Below are positions 21,612 through 33,222 of a stretch of 64,000 nucleotides of DNA, in pieces. The stretch is taken from assembly GCF_000423185.1 (NCBI RefSeq), contig NZ_AUHM01000009.1, positions 62,001-126,000 on the forward strand, given 5' to 3'. Numbering within the stretch: position 1 is the stretch's first letter; every line of letters begins with the position of its first letter. Both the position numbers and the translations under genes were made by a program. The DNA comes from Inquilinus limosus DSM 16000. GTDB lineage: Bacteria > Pseudomonadota > Alphaproteobacteria > DSM-16000 > Inquilinaceae. Under the pieces are notes generated by a model. The model saw only the letters and a program-made list of their open reading frames with translations, had not been told where the DNA came from and did not search any database.

Positions 21612-23270
21612 ATGCCTTTCTCCTCCGCCCCCGCCAGCCTGCTGCGCGCCCTGTCCGAGCGCGGCTACGCCGAGCCGACCCCGGTCCAGGCCGCGGTGCT
21701 GCAGCCCGACAGTGCCGGGCGCGACCTGCTGGTCTCGGCCCAGACCGGATCCGGCAAGACCGTGGCCTACGGCCTGGCGCTCGGCGGGACGCTGCTCGGG
21801 GATGCCGACCGTCTGGGGCCGGGCGGGGCGCCGATCGCCCTGGTGATCGCCCCGACCCGTGAGCTGGCGCTGCAGGTGCAACGCGAGCTGGATTGGCTGT
21901 ACCAGCCGGCGGGAGCCCGCGTCCTCGCCTGCGTCGGCGGCATGGACGCCCGTCGCGAGCAGCGCCTGCTCGCCGCCGGCTGCCACATCGTCGTCGGCAC
22001 GCCCGGGCGGCTGCGCGACCATATCGAGCGCGGCCAGCTCGACCTCTCCGCGCTGCGCGCCGTGGTGCTGGACGAGGCCGACGAGATGCTCGATCTCGGC
22101 TTCCGCGAGGATCTCGAGGCGATCCTCGACGCTGCCCCGGCGGAGCGCCGGACCCTGCTGTTCTCGGCCACGCTGCCGAAAGAGATCACCGCCCTCGCCC
22201 GGCGCTACCAGAGCGACGCCCTGCGCATCGCGATGTCGTCGCGCGATGAGCCGCATCGCGACATCGAGTACCGCGCCATGCCGGTCGCGCCGCACGAGGC
22301 GGAACGTGCCGTGGTCAACATCCTTCGCTTCTTCGAGGCGCGCGGTGCCATCGTGTTCTGCTCGACCCGCGAGGCGGTACGCCGCCTGCAGGGCAACCTG
22401 CTGGAGCGCGGCTTTGCCGTCGCGGCGCTGTCGGGCGAGCTGAGCCAGGTCGAGCGCAACCGGGCTCTGCAGGCGCTGCGCGACGGCCGGGCGCGGGTCT
22501 GCGTCGCCACCGATGTCGCGGCGCGCGGGCTCGACCTGCCGGATCTCGGCCTGGTCATCCATGCCGAGCTGCCGCGTGACCGCGAGGTGCTGCTGCACCG
22601 CAGCGGCCGCACCGGCCGGGCCGGCCGCAAGGGCGTCTGCGTCCTGCTGGTGCCGTACAACCGCCGCCACCAGGCCGAACGGCTGCTCGGCGCCGCGCGG
22701 GTCGAGGCGGCCTGGTCGCCGCCGCCGGCGGCGGACGAGATCCGTGCCCGCGATCAGGCACGGCTGGCCCAGGAGACGATTCTGGCCGAGCCGGCGACGG
22801 AAGAGGATCTTGCGGGCGCCCGTGCCCTGCTGGCCGAGCGCAGCCCGGAGGATCTCGCCATCGCCCTGGTCCGTCTGCATCGAAGCCTCCTTCCCGCTCC
22901 CGAGGAGCTGTCGCCGCCGCCCGAACGGCGGCCCGCCTCGGCCGATCGGCGTCCGCCCCGTCCCACCCGGGAGGACGGCGACGGATCGGTCTGGTTCCGG
23001 ATGAATGTCGGCCGCGCCAACAACGCCGATCCGCGCTGGCTGCTGCCCTTCCTGTGCCGCCGCGGCCATGTCACCAAGGCCGAGATCGGCCGGATCGAGA
23101 TCGCCGAGCGGCAGAGCCGGGTCGAGATCGCCCGCCACGCCGCCGGCCGCTTCGCGTCCTCGATCCGCCGGCCGGACGCCCAGGACCGGCACATCCGGAT
23201 CGAGGAGGACCGTCCCAACCGTCCGACCCCGAGCCGCACGGCCCCGCGAGCGAAGCCGCCACGGCCCTGA
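21612..23270 (+). CDS. DEAD-box ATP-dependent RNA helicase (DbpA-like C-terminus)
   Basis: 552 residues. RecA domain 1: Q-motif region YAEPTPVQAAVL, Walker A AQTGSGKT, PTRELALQV, TPGRL, DEAD box VLDEADEML, SAT. Domain 2: FCSTREAV, ARVCVATDVAARGLDLP, HRSGRTGRAG. The Pro/Arg-rich linker (about 430-465) leads to a C-terminal DbpA RNA-binding-like fold (SVWFRMNVGRANNADPRWLL). This points to a role in 23S rRNA/ribosome assembly or RNA remodelling. Start at the ATG at 21612 (MPFSSAPAS). It is divergent from the small-gene trio at 21382 and sits between that and a phage immunity module, yet looks like a core host gene. Confidence 0.93.
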   Translation: MPFSSAPASLLRALSERGYAEPTPVQAAVLQPDSAGRDLLVSAQTGSGKTVAYGLALGGTLLGDADRLGPGGAPIALVIAPTRELALQVQRELDWLYQPAGARVLACVGGMDARREQRLLAAGCHIVVGTPGRLRDHIERGQLDLSALRAVVLDEADEMLDLGFREDLEAILDAAPAERRTLLFSATLPKEITALARRYQSDALRIAMSSRDEPHRDIEYRAMPVAPHEAERAVVNILRFFEARGAIVFCSTREAVRRLQGNLLERGFAVAALSGELSQVERNRALQALRDGRARVCVATDVAARGLDLPDLGLVIHAELPRDREVLLHRSGRTGRAGRKGVCVLLVPYNRRHQAERLLGAARVEAAWSPPPAADEIRARDQARLAQETILAEPATEEDLAGARALLAERSPEDLAIALVRLHRSLLPAPEELSPPPERRPASADRRPPRPTREDGDGSVWFRMNVGRANNADPRWLLPFLCRRGHVTKAEIGRIEIAERQSRVEIARHAAGRFASSIRRPDAQDRHIRIEEDRPNRPTPSRTAPRAKPPRP

Positions 23271-23395
23271 TCGCCGGGCCAACGCCGCGACCGCCCGGGC
23301 CTGCTGGCGGCCCGCAGCGCCACGGTCTGGACGACGGTGGCCGACACCCTCCTCTCCGAGAGCTGAGCGGCATCCGGGACAAAGCGCCGCCGCCG

Positions 23396-23599
23396 TCACG
23401 GCTCCTTCTTCCGCTTGCCGTAGAGGCGGTCCGCCTCGTTCACGATCGCCTGACGGATCCAGTCGTCCTCGACATCCTCCGGCCGGATCACCGCCACGCC
23501 CTGGCCGTGCCAGGCCTCGGCCCGCATCCGCTGCAGCCGCTCCGGGTCGGTCGGCGGGCGCGGCTGGTGGCGCGACAGGAAGCTGCGCGGCTCGACCAT
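23396..23599 (-). CDS. small phage early protein, 67 residues
   Basis: Starts MVEPRSFLSRHQPRPPTDPE and ends LYGKRKKEP; helical with a conserved-looking IRPEDVEDDWIRQAIVNEAD. Its ATG overlaps the stop of the upstream 74-residue gene (ATGA), showing translational coupling. Last gene of the three-gene unit opposite repressor 2. No family recognised. Confidence 0.6.
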   Translation of the reverse strand: MVEPRSFLSRHQPRPPTDPERLQRMRAEAWHGQGVAVIRPEDVEDDWIRQAIVNEADRLYGKRKKEP

Positions 23600-23823
23600 C
23601 ACGCGCTCCTCGCCGCCTCGGCCTCGCGGCCGCCGGCGACCAGCAGGGCCGGCCTGCCGCTGCGCAGGGCCAGTGCCGCGGCGATCACCGCCTGCAGCCG
23701 GCGGCTGTGCTCGACCAGCACGACCAGGTCGTCAACCAGTTGCGCCAGCGCTTCGGCCGGCAGCGCCGCGACGGCGGCGATCGGCATACCCTCGATCTGG
23801 TCGAGGGTCGGCAAGGTGCTCAT
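23599..23823 (-). CDS. small phage early protein, 74 residues
   Basis: Starts MSTLPTLDQIEGMPIAAVAA at the ATG at 23823 behind GGAGAG; a GTG at 23859 overlapping the previous stop is the alternative start. The protein is an amphipathic helical bundle (LVDDLVVLVEHSRRLQAVIA) that could form a coiled coil. Coupled by ATGA to the next gene. Function unknown. Confidence 0.55.
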   Translation of the reverse strand: MSTLPTLDQIEGMPIAAVAALPAEALAQLVDDLVVLVEHSRRLQAVIAAALALRSGRPALLVAGGREAEAARSA

Positions 23824-23855
23824 GTCGCTCTCCAAGGCAGGACGGGATGGTGGGG

Positions 23856-24086
23856 TCACGGCTGCTCCTCCCGGACGTGCAGCCGGACCAGCAGCGTGTA
23901 GTCGAGGCCGGCGATGCCCCGCCGGGCCGCAGCGGCGACCAGGCGGGGCCAGAAGCGCACCGGGATCGACCGGCGCACCCGCATCATCCGCAGATGCTGC
24001 GGCGTGACGCCGAGATCGGCCGAGAGCTGGCCCAGCCGCGGCCAGCGGGTGAACAGGTCGTCGAAGCTCGTGATCGTCTCGCTCAT
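23856..24086 (-). CDS. Cro-like small HTH protein
   Basis: 76 residues: MSETITSFDDLFTRWPRLGQ, then LSADLGVTPQHLRMMRVRRS as the helix-turn-helix, and FWPRLVAAAARRG. This matches the short 'not-dependent-on-effector' HTH proteins (Cro or carph-isopro type) that sit opposite a prophage repressor. Its start is 74 bp from the divergent S24 repressor, with TACGNNNCGTA operators in between. It probably antagonises that repressor at the lytic switch. Confidence 0.7.
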   Translation of the reverse strand: MSETITSFDDLFTRWPRLGQLSADLGVTPQHLRMMRVRRSIPVRFWPRLVAAAARRGIAGLDYTLLVRLHVREEQP

Positions 24087-24089
24087 GAC

Positions 24090-24155
24090 TTGACGATACG
24101 TTTCGTAGCGAGTTAACGCAATACGAAACGAATTGTCATCAGGTTACAAAACGTG
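24090..24155 (+). promoter_or_regulatory. repressor 2 promoter with TACGNNNCGTA operators
   Basis: TTGACG (24090-24095), 17-base spacer, TTAACG (24113-24118). Operators: TACGTTTCGTA (24097-24107, inside the spacer), TACGAAACGAA (24122-24132) and a weaker TACAAAACGTG (24145-24155). It serves the divergent cro-like gene and repressor 2. Confidence 0.65.
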
Positions 24156-24159
24156 CTAA

Positions 24160-24774
24160 ATGCCGTGCATGCTGCAACCCCATCAACGCCTGGTGCTGGC
24201 GCGGACGAAGGCCGGATATGAGACTGCGGCGGATGCCGCCCGGGCCTTCGGCTGGAGCCCGATCACCTACCGCGCCCACGAATCCGGGCTGCGCGGCCTG
24301 CGCCGCGACGCCGCCGGGCGCTACGCCGCCGCCTTCGGCGTGTCCGAGGCCTGGCTCCTCACCGGCGAGGGGGCGCCGGCGGGCCTGCGCCCGATGGTGC
24401 CGGTGGTGGGCTATGTCGGCGCCGGGGCCGAGATCCATCTGTTCGAGGGCGACCAGTCGACCGACCGGATTGACGAGGCCGACGCCCCGCCCGCGGCCGA
24501 CGAGCACACAGTCGCCGTCATCGTCCGCGGCGATTCGATGGCGCCGGTTTTCCGCGACAGCGACGTGATCTATTACCGCAACGTCCGGGCCGACCCGGAG
24601 CAGTTGATCGGCCGCGAATGCGTGATCCGCCTGGCCGACGGCCGGACCTTCGTCAAGATCCTGATGCGCGGCAGCGCCCCAGGCTTCTTCACCCTGTTCA
24701 GCTACAACGCCCCCCTGATCTCCGATGTCGCGATCGAATGGGCGGTGCCGGTCAAATGGGTGATGCGCGACTAG
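24160..24774 (+). CDS. S24 (CI/LexA-like) prophage repressor, second copy
   Basis: 204 residues. The N-terminal HTH region (LVLARTKAGYETAADAARAF, then SPITYRAHESGLRGL) differs from that of the repressor at 14831. The S24 domain is strikingly alike: cleavage pair Ala88-Gly89 in GYVGAGAEIHLFEGD, Ser126 in RGDSMAP, Lys166 in GRTFVKIL, and an ending EWAVPVKWVMRD. ATG 24169 (MLQPHQRL) is an alternative start. With the divergent cro-like gene and TACGNNNCGTA operators it is a complete immunity module of a second prophage remnant. Confidence 0.93.
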   Translation: MPCMLQPHQRLVLARTKAGYETAADAARAFGWSPITYRAHESGLRGLRRDAAGRYAAAFGVSEAWLLTGEGAPAGLRPMVPVVGYVGAGAEIHLFEGDQSTDRIDEADAPPAADEHTVAVIVRGDSMAPVFRDSDVIYYRNVRADPEQLIGRECVIRLADGRTFVKILMRGSAPGFFTLFSYNAPLISDVAIEWAVPVKWVMRD

Positions 24775-24782
24775 GCGCGAGA

Positions 24783-24823
24783 TACGATATGTATTGACTC
24801 ACGAAATAAGGATACGTAACGTA
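24783..24823 (+). promoter_or_regulatory. operator-flanked promoter downstream of repressor 2
   Basis: TACGATATGTA (24783-24793), TTGACT (24794-24799), 17-base spacer, TAACGT (24817-24822) inside TACGTAACGTA (24813-24823). The promoter is boxed by two more operators of the repressor 2 family, yet the only thing downstream is a terminator at 24863, suggesting the genes it served were deleted. Confidence 0.5.
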
Positions 24824-24858
24824 TTCATCGGCTCCGTACGAGCCGCTTTCCTCCCTGA

Positions 24859-27140
<2,282 letters not shown>

Positions 27141-27149
27141 GCCCCTCCC

Positions 27150-28307
27150 CTACAGCACCCCCGCCGACAGCTTCCGCACCACCTCGGCCTGGCGGTGGGT
27201 GTCGGTCTTGGCGAAGATGCTCTTCAGCTGGCTGCGGACGGTCAGCGGCGAGACGCCGTCGACCGCGGCGATCTCGGTCGGGGTCAGGCCCTCGATCAGC
27301 CGCCGGGCCACACGCAGCTCGGCCGCGGTCAGGCCATAGGCGGCGCGGGCGCTCTCGATCCGTGCCGCGGCCGAGGAGACCGCCGGATCCTCGATCAGCA
27401 CCAGCACCGCGGCGCCGGTGAAGAACACCTGCGCCGAGGAAGGGTCCAGCGGGACGAAGCGGACCCGCAGCGGCGGCCGCTCGCCGGTGCGCCGCAGCAG
27501 CTGCGTGTCGAGCAGGCGGAGCGAGACGCCCGGCCGGATCGTGCCCAGCGCCCGGTCGAGCGCTGCGGTGACATCGGACGAGGCGAAGCGCAGCCTGCCC
27601 TCGCTATCCTGCCCGACGGCATCGCCGTCGGCGATCAGGGCGTCCGCCAGCCGGTTGCAGTGGCGGATCCGCCGGTCCGCCGCCACCAGGATCAGGCCGA
27701 TGCCGAGCAGGTCGAGCACGGAGAGCCCGCCATGCAGGGCGGCGCCGGCCTGGGGCGATCGGCGGTAATAGGCGAAGACCCGGCGCAGATGCGGCGCCAG
27801 CTGAGCCAGAAGCGCGCGGGCGGCGTCGGCCGTGGCATCGTCCGTCTCCGCCCCCAGCACGCTGAGCATGAAGTTGCAGCGCTCCTCTTTGTAGACGGTG
27901 ACCCCGACGGCGGTGCCGAGGCCGTGCGGGCGCAGATAGTCGGCATAGAATTCAGTCCGCAGCAGGTCGCCGCGCGGCAGCATCTGCTCCGCCCGCACCG
28001 CCAGCCCGACCGGCCGGTGCGCCGCCGCCCGCATCCACGGATTCACCCGGCTGTAATGGCTGCCATAAGCGAGGGCCGCATCGGCCGAGAAGCCCGCATT
28101 CAGCGAAAACGCGCCGCCGCCGGTGTCGAGGTCATGGAAGAACAGCACCGCCTTGCCGTTCGGCAGGCAGGCCGCGACCTCCTGCAGGAACAGTTCCCAT
28201 CCAATCTCGCCGACCAGCGCCGCATAGATTCGGTCGATCAGGACGGCCGCACGATCCGACCCATCCAAATCCGGTGTCCCCCCGCCGGATGTTGCGATGC
28301 AAAACAT
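27150..28307 (-). CDS. LuxR-type HTH transcriptional regulator
   Basis: 385 residues. The C-terminal LuxR/FixJ-type HTH is clear (YGLTAAELRVARRLIEGLTP, then TEIAAVDGVSPLTVRSQLKS). The N-terminal 200 residues form a GAF/PAS-like sensory region without motifs I can assign (GWELFLQEVAACLPNGKAVL; a second module around ILVAADRRIRHCNRLADALI looks PAS-like). The ATG at 28307 is followed directly by MFCIATSGGG. It is convergent with the methyltransferase, 10 bp apart, and precedes the efflux operon on the same strand, so it could control either. No acyl-homoserine-lactone-binding domain signature is visible. Confidence 0.88.
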   Translation of the reverse strand: MFCIATSGGGTPDLDGSDRAAVLIDRIYAALVGEIGWELFLQEVAACLPNGKAVLFFHDLDTGGGAFSLNAGFSADAALAYGSHYSRVNPWMRAAAHRPVGLAVRAEQMLPRGDLLRTEFYADYLRPHGLGTAVGVTVYKEERCNFMLSVLGAETDDATADAARALLAQLAPHLRRVFAYYRRSPQAGAALHGGLSVLDLLGIGLILVAADRRIRHCNRLADALIADGDAVGQDSEGRLRFASSDVTAALDRALGTIRPGVSLRLLDTQLLRRTGERPPLRVRFVPLDPSSAQVFFTGAAVLVLIEDPAVSSAAARIESARAAYGLTAAELRVARRLIEGLTPTEIAAVDGVSPLTVRSQLKSIFAKTDTHRQAEVVRKLSAGVL

Positions 28308-28374
28308 AACATCGGTCGGGAGCGTGGCGGAATTCCGGCCGAGCCATATACTCCGTTTGGGTGAGCCTCGGTTC

Positions 28375-29808
28375 CTAGCTTGCGGCCGCAGTCTTCACCG
28401 ACCCGGCCGACCAGCCGCCGCCCAGCGCCCGATAGAGGGCGACCGCCGCCTGCAGCCGCTCCGATTTGGCCTGGACCAGCTGGTCGCGGGCCGAGAAGTA
28501 GCTCTGCTGCGCGTTCAGCACGGTCAGCAGGTCGACCGCCCCGGCCCGGTACTGCGCGTCGGACAGGCGGAACGCCTCGCGCGCCTGGGCGACCACCTCC
28601 TGCTGCGCCCGGTAGGCCAGCTCGCTCTGGCGCGTCGCGATCAGCGCGTTCTCGACGTCGCCGAAGGCGGTCAGCACGGTCTTCACATAGGTCTGCGCCA
28701 GCTCCTGGTACTGCGCCTGGCTCAACTCGATCTCGCCGCGCAGGGCGCCGCCCTCGAAGATCGGCTGGGTCAGCGAGGCGGCCAGGCTGTAGAGCGTGCT
28801 GGCGGAGTTGAACAGCGTGCCCAGCGCCGCGCTCTGGAACCCGCCCTGGCCGGTCAGCTGGATCGACGGGAACAGCTGCGCCTTCGCCTCCTTGACGTTG
28901 AACCGGGCGGCGGCGAGTTGCGCGTCGGCGTTCTGGATGTCCGGGCGGCGATCCAGCAGCGTGGACGGCAGCCCCGGCGCCACCGCCGGGATATCGAGCT
29001 CGTCGAGCGATTGGCGTTCGAGCGACAGCCGCTGCGGCGGCTCGCCGAGCAAGAGGGCCAGCGCGGTCTCCGACTGCTGGCGCTGCTGCTCCAGCGGCGG
29101 GGTCGAGGCCTTCTGCTGCGCCACCACGGTGCGCTGCTGCGCCACATCGAGGGCCGAGGCGGCGCCCGCCCGCTCCTGCGCCAGCACCACGTCCAGCACC
29201 TGTTGGGCGTTGGCCAGGTTGTCGCGCGCGATCGCCAGCCGGTCCTGGAACTCCAGGACCTGGATGTAGGTGGTGGCGGTGCTGGACGTGACGGTCAGGG
29301 CGACCGTGTCGCGGTCGTAGCGGCTGGCCAGCGCCGAGGCCTGCGCCGATTGCAGCACCGCCCGGTTTCGGCCCCAGAGGTCGATCTCGTAGCTGGCCGA
29401 GAGACCGGCCGAGAGCTGGTCCGTCACCGTCCGGCTCGAACCGCCGAAGCTGCTGCTGCGCTCCGGCGACACCGAATGCGAGGCGTCACCGGTGGCGCCG
29501 ATGCTCGGCAGCAGCGGCGCGCCGGCGATCCGGGCCTGGGCGTCGGCCTGGAGCACCCGGGCGACGGCGGCGCCGATGTCCTGGTTGTTCTGCTGCGCGG
29601 TGCGGATCAGCCGGTCGAGCTGGGGCGAGCCGAAGGCGCGCCACCAGGTGGTGTCCGGCCAGGAGGTGCCGGCCGGCCCCTCCGCCTTCCAGCCGCCGGG
29701 GATGTCGAGGGCGGGCTTCTGATCCTCCGGCCCGGCGGCGCAGCCGGCGAGCAGGGCGACGGCGAGGGCCGCCGCAAGACGGCGTTGGACACAAGGCAGA
29801 GGCGGCAT
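28375..29808 (-). CDS. NodT-family RND-type outer membrane lipoprotein
   Basis: 477 residues. Signal peptide with lipobox LLAGC (Cys23), then two OEP repeats of the TolC/OprM fold: GWKAEGPAGTSWPDTTWWRA, LIRTAQQNNQDIGAAVARVL, SYEIDLWGRNRAVLQSAQAS; the second repeat contains RRPDIQNADAQLAAA and QAQYQELAQTYVKTVLTAFG. It forms the outer-membrane duct of a tripartite pump. The start is ATG 29808; a GTG six bases upstream overlaps the macB stop. Last gene of macA-macB-nodT. Confidence 0.94.
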   Translation of the reverse strand: MPPLPCVQRRLAAALAVALLAGCAAGPEDQKPALDIPGGWKAEGPAGTSWPDTTWWRAFGSPQLDRLIRTAQQNNQDIGAAVARVLQADAQARIAGAPLLPSIGATGDASHSVSPERSSSFGGSSRTVTDQLSAGLSASYEIDLWGRNRAVLQSAQASALASRYDRDTVALTVTSSTATTYIQVLEFQDRLAIARDNLANAQQVLDVVLAQERAGAASALDVAQQRTVVAQQKASTPPLEQQRQQSETALALLLGEPPQRLSLERQSLDELDIPAVAPGLPSTLLDRRPDIQNADAQLAAARFNVKEAKAQLFPSIQLTGQGGFQSAALGTLFNSASTLYSLAASLTQPIFEGGALRGEIELSQAQYQELAQTYVKTVLTAFGDVENALIATRQSELAYRAQQEVVAQAREAFRLSDAQYRAGAVDLLTVLNAQQSYFSARDQLVQAKSERLQAAVALYRALGGGWSAGSVKTAAAS

Positions 29809-29810
29809 GG

Positions 29811-31796
29811 TCACTCGGCGGAGAGGGCGACAACGGGGTCAAGGGTGGCGGCCTTGCGCGCCGGCATGTAGCCGAAGATCAGGCCGGTCAGGAAGGCGCA
29901 GCCGAAGGCCAGCAGCACCGGCCCGGGCGAGAACAGGATCGGCGTGCCGAGGGCGCGCAGCGCCGCCGCCACGGACAGGCCGCCGACCACCCCGATGGCA
30001 CCGCCGATCGCCGAGACCACCACGGATTCGGTGATGAACTGCTGCAGGATGTCGCGCATCCGGGCTCCGGTGGCCATCCGGACCCCGATCTCCCGCGTCC
30101 GTTCGGTGACGCTGACCAGCATGATGTTCATCACCCCGATGCCGCCGACCAGAAGCGAGATGGCGGCGACCGAGCCGAGCAGGATGGTCAGCGTGTTCTG
30201 GGTCGCCGAGACGGTCTCGAGCAGCGACGACATGTTGCGGATCTGCACGTCCGGGCGGCGGTGCCGCTCCTCCAGCAGTGCCTGAACCTGCGCCTGGGTG
30301 TCGTCGATCCGGTCCGTGTCCTCGACCTGCACCGTGATCGAGCGGACGAAGCGCTTGCCGAACACCCGCAGGCTGCCGGTCGACAGCGGCATGAAGGCGA
30401 TGTCGTCCTGGTCGGCGCCGTAGGGCGTCGCGCCCTTCGGCTCCATCAGCCCGATCACCTGAAACGGGATGTTGTTGACCAGGACATAGCGGCCCAGCGG
30501 GTCGACGCCCTCCGGGAACAGGATCCGGGCCGCGGTCTGGCCCAGCACGATCACCGGGGCGTAGCTGGCCTGGTCCGCCGGCGAGACGAAGCTGCCGCGC
30601 TCGACCGGCCAGTTGCGCGCCTTGGTGAAGTCCGGCGTCGTCGCATCGGCCTGGGTCTGGTAGTCGGTGTTGCCGTAGCGCAGCGTGACGGTGCCGGTCA
30701 GCTCGGGTACCGCGGCGGCGACATTGGGCAGCTTGGCCAGGGCCTCGGCGTCCTGCGGCACCAGGGTCGCGATCACGCCATCGGCGGTGCGGTTGTTGCT
30801 CTGCGCCGGCCGGATCAGCAGCAGGTCGGTGCCCATCGCCGAGATCCGGTCGACCACCGACTGCTTCGCCCCGTCGCCGATCGCCAGCATGGCGATCACG
30901 GCGCCGACGCCGATGACGATGCCGAGCAGGGTCAGAATGGTGCGGAACAGGTTGGCGCGCAGGGCCCTCAGCGCCATCTTCACCGCCTCCGTCATGTCGG
31001 CGACGCCGAGCGCGCCGGCATCACCGCCATGCGCCGCGTCCGGCCCGGCCGTGAGCGCTGCCGGCCCCCGCGCGCCGCTGTCGCCGACGATGTGCCCGTC
31101 GCGGATCTCGATCAGCCGGTTCGCATGCTCGGCGACCGCTCGGTCATGGGTGATCAGGATGACGGTCCGGCCGGCCTCGTTCATCCGGCGCAGCAGCGCC
31201 ATCACCTCGGCGCCGCTGCGGCTGTCCAGGGCGCCGGTCGGCTCGTCGGCCAGGATCACCCGACCGCCATTCATCAGCGCCCGGGCGATCGAGACGCGCT
31301 GCTGCTGGCCGCCCGACAGCTGGTTCGGCCGGTGGTCGGTGCGGTCGGCGAGGCCGAGCGAGACCAGCAGCTGTTCCGCCCGCTGCCGCCGCTCGGCGGC
31401 GGGGATGCCGGCATAGATCGCCGGCACCTCGACATTCTCGGCCGCGGTCGCCGACGGGATCAGGTTGTAGCTCTGGAAGATGAAGCCGAAGGTCTCGCGC
31501 CGCAGATGCGCCAGGGCATCGCCGTCCAGCGTCGCCACGTCGACGCCGTCGACCGTGTAGGTGCCGCTGGTCGGCCGGTCGAGGCAGCCGAGGATGTTCA
31601 TCAGCGTCGACTTGCCGGAGCCCGAGGCGCCCATGATGGCGACGAACTCGCCGGCATGGATGTCCAGCGAGATGCCGTGCAGCACCTCGACCGCCAGGTC
31701 GCCGTTGACGTAGGTCTTGGTGACGTCGCGCAACGACACCAGCGGCCGGGTGGCGGCCTGGCCGGATGTTCCGTAGACCGGCTCGCGGATGTCCAT
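29811..31796 (-). CDS. macB: MacB-type ABC transporter, ATPase and FtsX permease
   Basis: 661 residues. Nucleotide-binding domain: Walker A GASGSGKS at about 56-63, signature LSGGQQQR, Walker B VILADEP, H-loop THD. One membrane helix follows near 280 ([20 protein letters not shown]), then a large periplasmic domain, and three C-terminal helices with the FtsX pattern ([20 protein letters not shown]). With MacA and the NodT duct it forms a MacAB-TolC-type pump that moves macrolides, lipopeptides or precursor haem-like molecules from the periplasm outward. ATGA overlap with macA. Confidence 0.96.
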   Translation of the reverse strand: MDIREPVYGTSGQAATRPLVSLRDVTKTYVNGDLAVEVLHGISLDIHAGEFVAIMGASGSGKSTLMNILGCLDRPTSGTYTVDGVDVATLDGDALAHLRRETFGFIFQSYNLIPSATAAENVEVPAIYAGIPAAERRQRAEQLLVSLGLADRTDHRPNQLSGGQQQRVSIARALMNGGRVILADEPTGALDSRSGAEVMALLRRMNEAGRTVILITHDRAVAEHANRLIEIRDGHIVGDSGARGPAALTAGPDAAHGGDAGALGVADMTEAVKMALRALRANLFRTILTLLGIVIGVGAVIAMLAIGDGAKQSVVDRISAMGTDLLLIRPAQSNNRTADGVIATLVPQDAEALAKLPNVAAAVPELTGTVTLRYGNTDYQTQADATTPDFTKARNWPVERGSFVSPADQASYAPVIVLGQTAARILFPEGVDPLGRYVLVNNIPFQVIGLMEPKGATPYGADQDDIAFMPLSTGSLRVFGKRFVRSITVQVEDTDRIDDTQAQVQALLEERHRRPDVQIRNMSSLLETVSATQNTLTILLGSVAAISLLVGGIGVMNIMLVSVTERTREIGVRMATGARMRDILQQFITESVVVSAIGGAIGVVGGLSVAAALRALGTPILFSPGPVLLAFGCAFLTGLIFGYMPARKAATLDPVVALSAE

Positions 31797-33052
31797 CACA
31801 GCCTCGGGGTCCGCACCGGCCCGGATTGCGGCGCGGCGTTCGGCCTCCGGCTGCCGGTGATCACCTGCTCGCCCGGTTCCAGCCCGCTCAGGATCTCCGC
31901 CTGCGCCCGGTTGGTGACGCCGACCGTCACGGTGCGGGTCTCGACCGTGCCGCTCGGATGCAGCACCCGGACGGTGGCCCGTCCCGGCGCGGCCGAGGAG
32001 GTGCCGGGGGACAGGTTGGACAGCGCCGTCATCGGCACCAGCAGCGTGTCCTGCGCCGCGGCGGAGACGAAGAACACCTGCGCCGTCATCTGCGTCATCA
32101 GCACGCCGTCCTGGTTCGGCACGTCGAACAGCGCGTTGTAGAGCACGACGTTGTTGACCACCTCCGGCGTCGGCTGGATCTGCCGCAGTGTCCCGTACCA
32201 GCGCTTGTCGGGCATGCCCAGGGTGGTGAAGTAGGCGGTCATGCCCAGGCGCAGGCGGCTGACATCGGCCTCCGAGACCTGGGCCTCGACGGTCATGGTC
32301 GTCAGGTCGGCGACCTGGACGATGATCGGCGCCGACTGGTTGGCGTTCAGGGTCTGGCCCTTGCGCGCCGACTGCGACACCACCGTGCCGTCGATCGGCG
32401 CGTAGATCTTGGTGTAGCCGAGATTGGCCTCGTCGCCCTTCAGCGTCGACTGGATCTGGCGGGTCTGGGCGTCGATGGCGTCGAGCTGGGCCTGGGCCGC
32501 GGCGAGGGCCGCCTCGGCCACCTGCACCGCGTCGTCGCTGGTGGCGCGCGACGCCTTCAGGTTGCGCTGCCGCTCGGCCTGCTGTCGGGCCAGCAGCAGT
32601 TGCGCCTCCTTCTCCGCCCGCTGGGCGGCGAGGTTGGCGAGGTTCGCCCGGTCGGCTTCGACCCGGGACTGGTAGACGGTCGGATCGATCTCGGCCAGCA
32701 GATCGCCGGTCTTCACCCGGTCGCCGATCGCGACATGCAGGGTCCTGAGCTGGCCGGAGACCTGGGTGCCGACATCGACGTAGCTGACCGGCTGCAGCGT
32801 GCCCAGCGCGGTGATCGCGTCCTCGATGTCGCCGCGCTCGACCGCGGCGGTGAGCCAGAGCTGATCGGGCGCGACCGCCCGGCCCCAACGGTACCAGGCC
32901 CCGCCGGCCACGGTCAGGCCCAGGACAAGCAGCGCCAGCAGCAGCAGGCGCCGGCGGGGCTTCCGGCCACGTGTGGTCCGGGCCGGCCCGGGCATGGGCG
33001 GCGGCACCGTCTGCCGCAGCCTCGGCTCGATCTCAGTCCTGGTATCCGGCAT
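31796..33052 (-). CDS. macA: MacA-type periplasmic adaptor
   Basis: 418 residues. Short Pro/Arg-rich cytoplasmic N-terminus, one membrane helix at about 34-52 ([20 protein letters not shown]), barrel-sandwich half motif [20 protein letters not shown] region, long alpha-hairpin (about 115-185), second lipoyl half [16 protein letters not shown], then beta-barrel and membrane-proximal domains ([12 protein letters not shown]). It links MacB to the outer membrane factor and stimulates its ATPase. Start ATG at 33052 next to GAGGGGA; a GTG at 33085 is less likely. Divergent from the small secreted gene at 33223. Confidence 0.95.
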   Translation of the reverse strand: MPDTRTEIEPRLRQTVPPPMPGPARTTRGRKPRRRLLLLALLVLGLTVAGGAWYRWGRAVAPDQLWLTAAVERGDIEDAITALGTLQPVSYVDVGTQVSGQLRTLHVAIGDRVKTGDLLAEIDPTVYQSRVEADRANLANLAAQRAEKEAQLLLARQQAERQRNLKASRATSDDAVQVAEAALAAAQAQLDAIDAQTRQIQSTLKGDEANLGYTKIYAPIDGTVVSQSARKGQTLNANQSAPIIVQVADLTTMTVEAQVSEADVSRLRLGMTAYFTTLGMPDKRWYGTLRQIQPTPEVVNNVVLYNALFDVPNQDGVLMTQMTAQVFFVSAAAQDTLLVPMTALSNLSPGTSSAAPGRATVRVLHPSGTVETRTVTVGVTNRAQAEILSGLEPGEQVITGSRRPNAAPQSGPVRTPRL

Positions 33053-33222
33053 TCCCCTCGACCCACAATCGTGTCGCCCCTTCACGGCCCGGGCGGCGAA
33101 TTCCGGCGCGGGGCCATCGCCATATGGCTGGTCTGGCCGAAGCGTGCCGATTATATCGTTTCCTCGGCCTCCCGGCTCCAGGCTCCGATACGATCTTCTC
33201 CGACACGGCTTTCGAGGCAGGC

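Noticed and set aside
28375-33052. MacAB-NodT operon as the type I secretion system for the RTX proteins
   Set aside because: The ATPase-permease is of the MacB/FtsX type with four membrane helices, not the HlyB type with six helices; it is an efflux pump.
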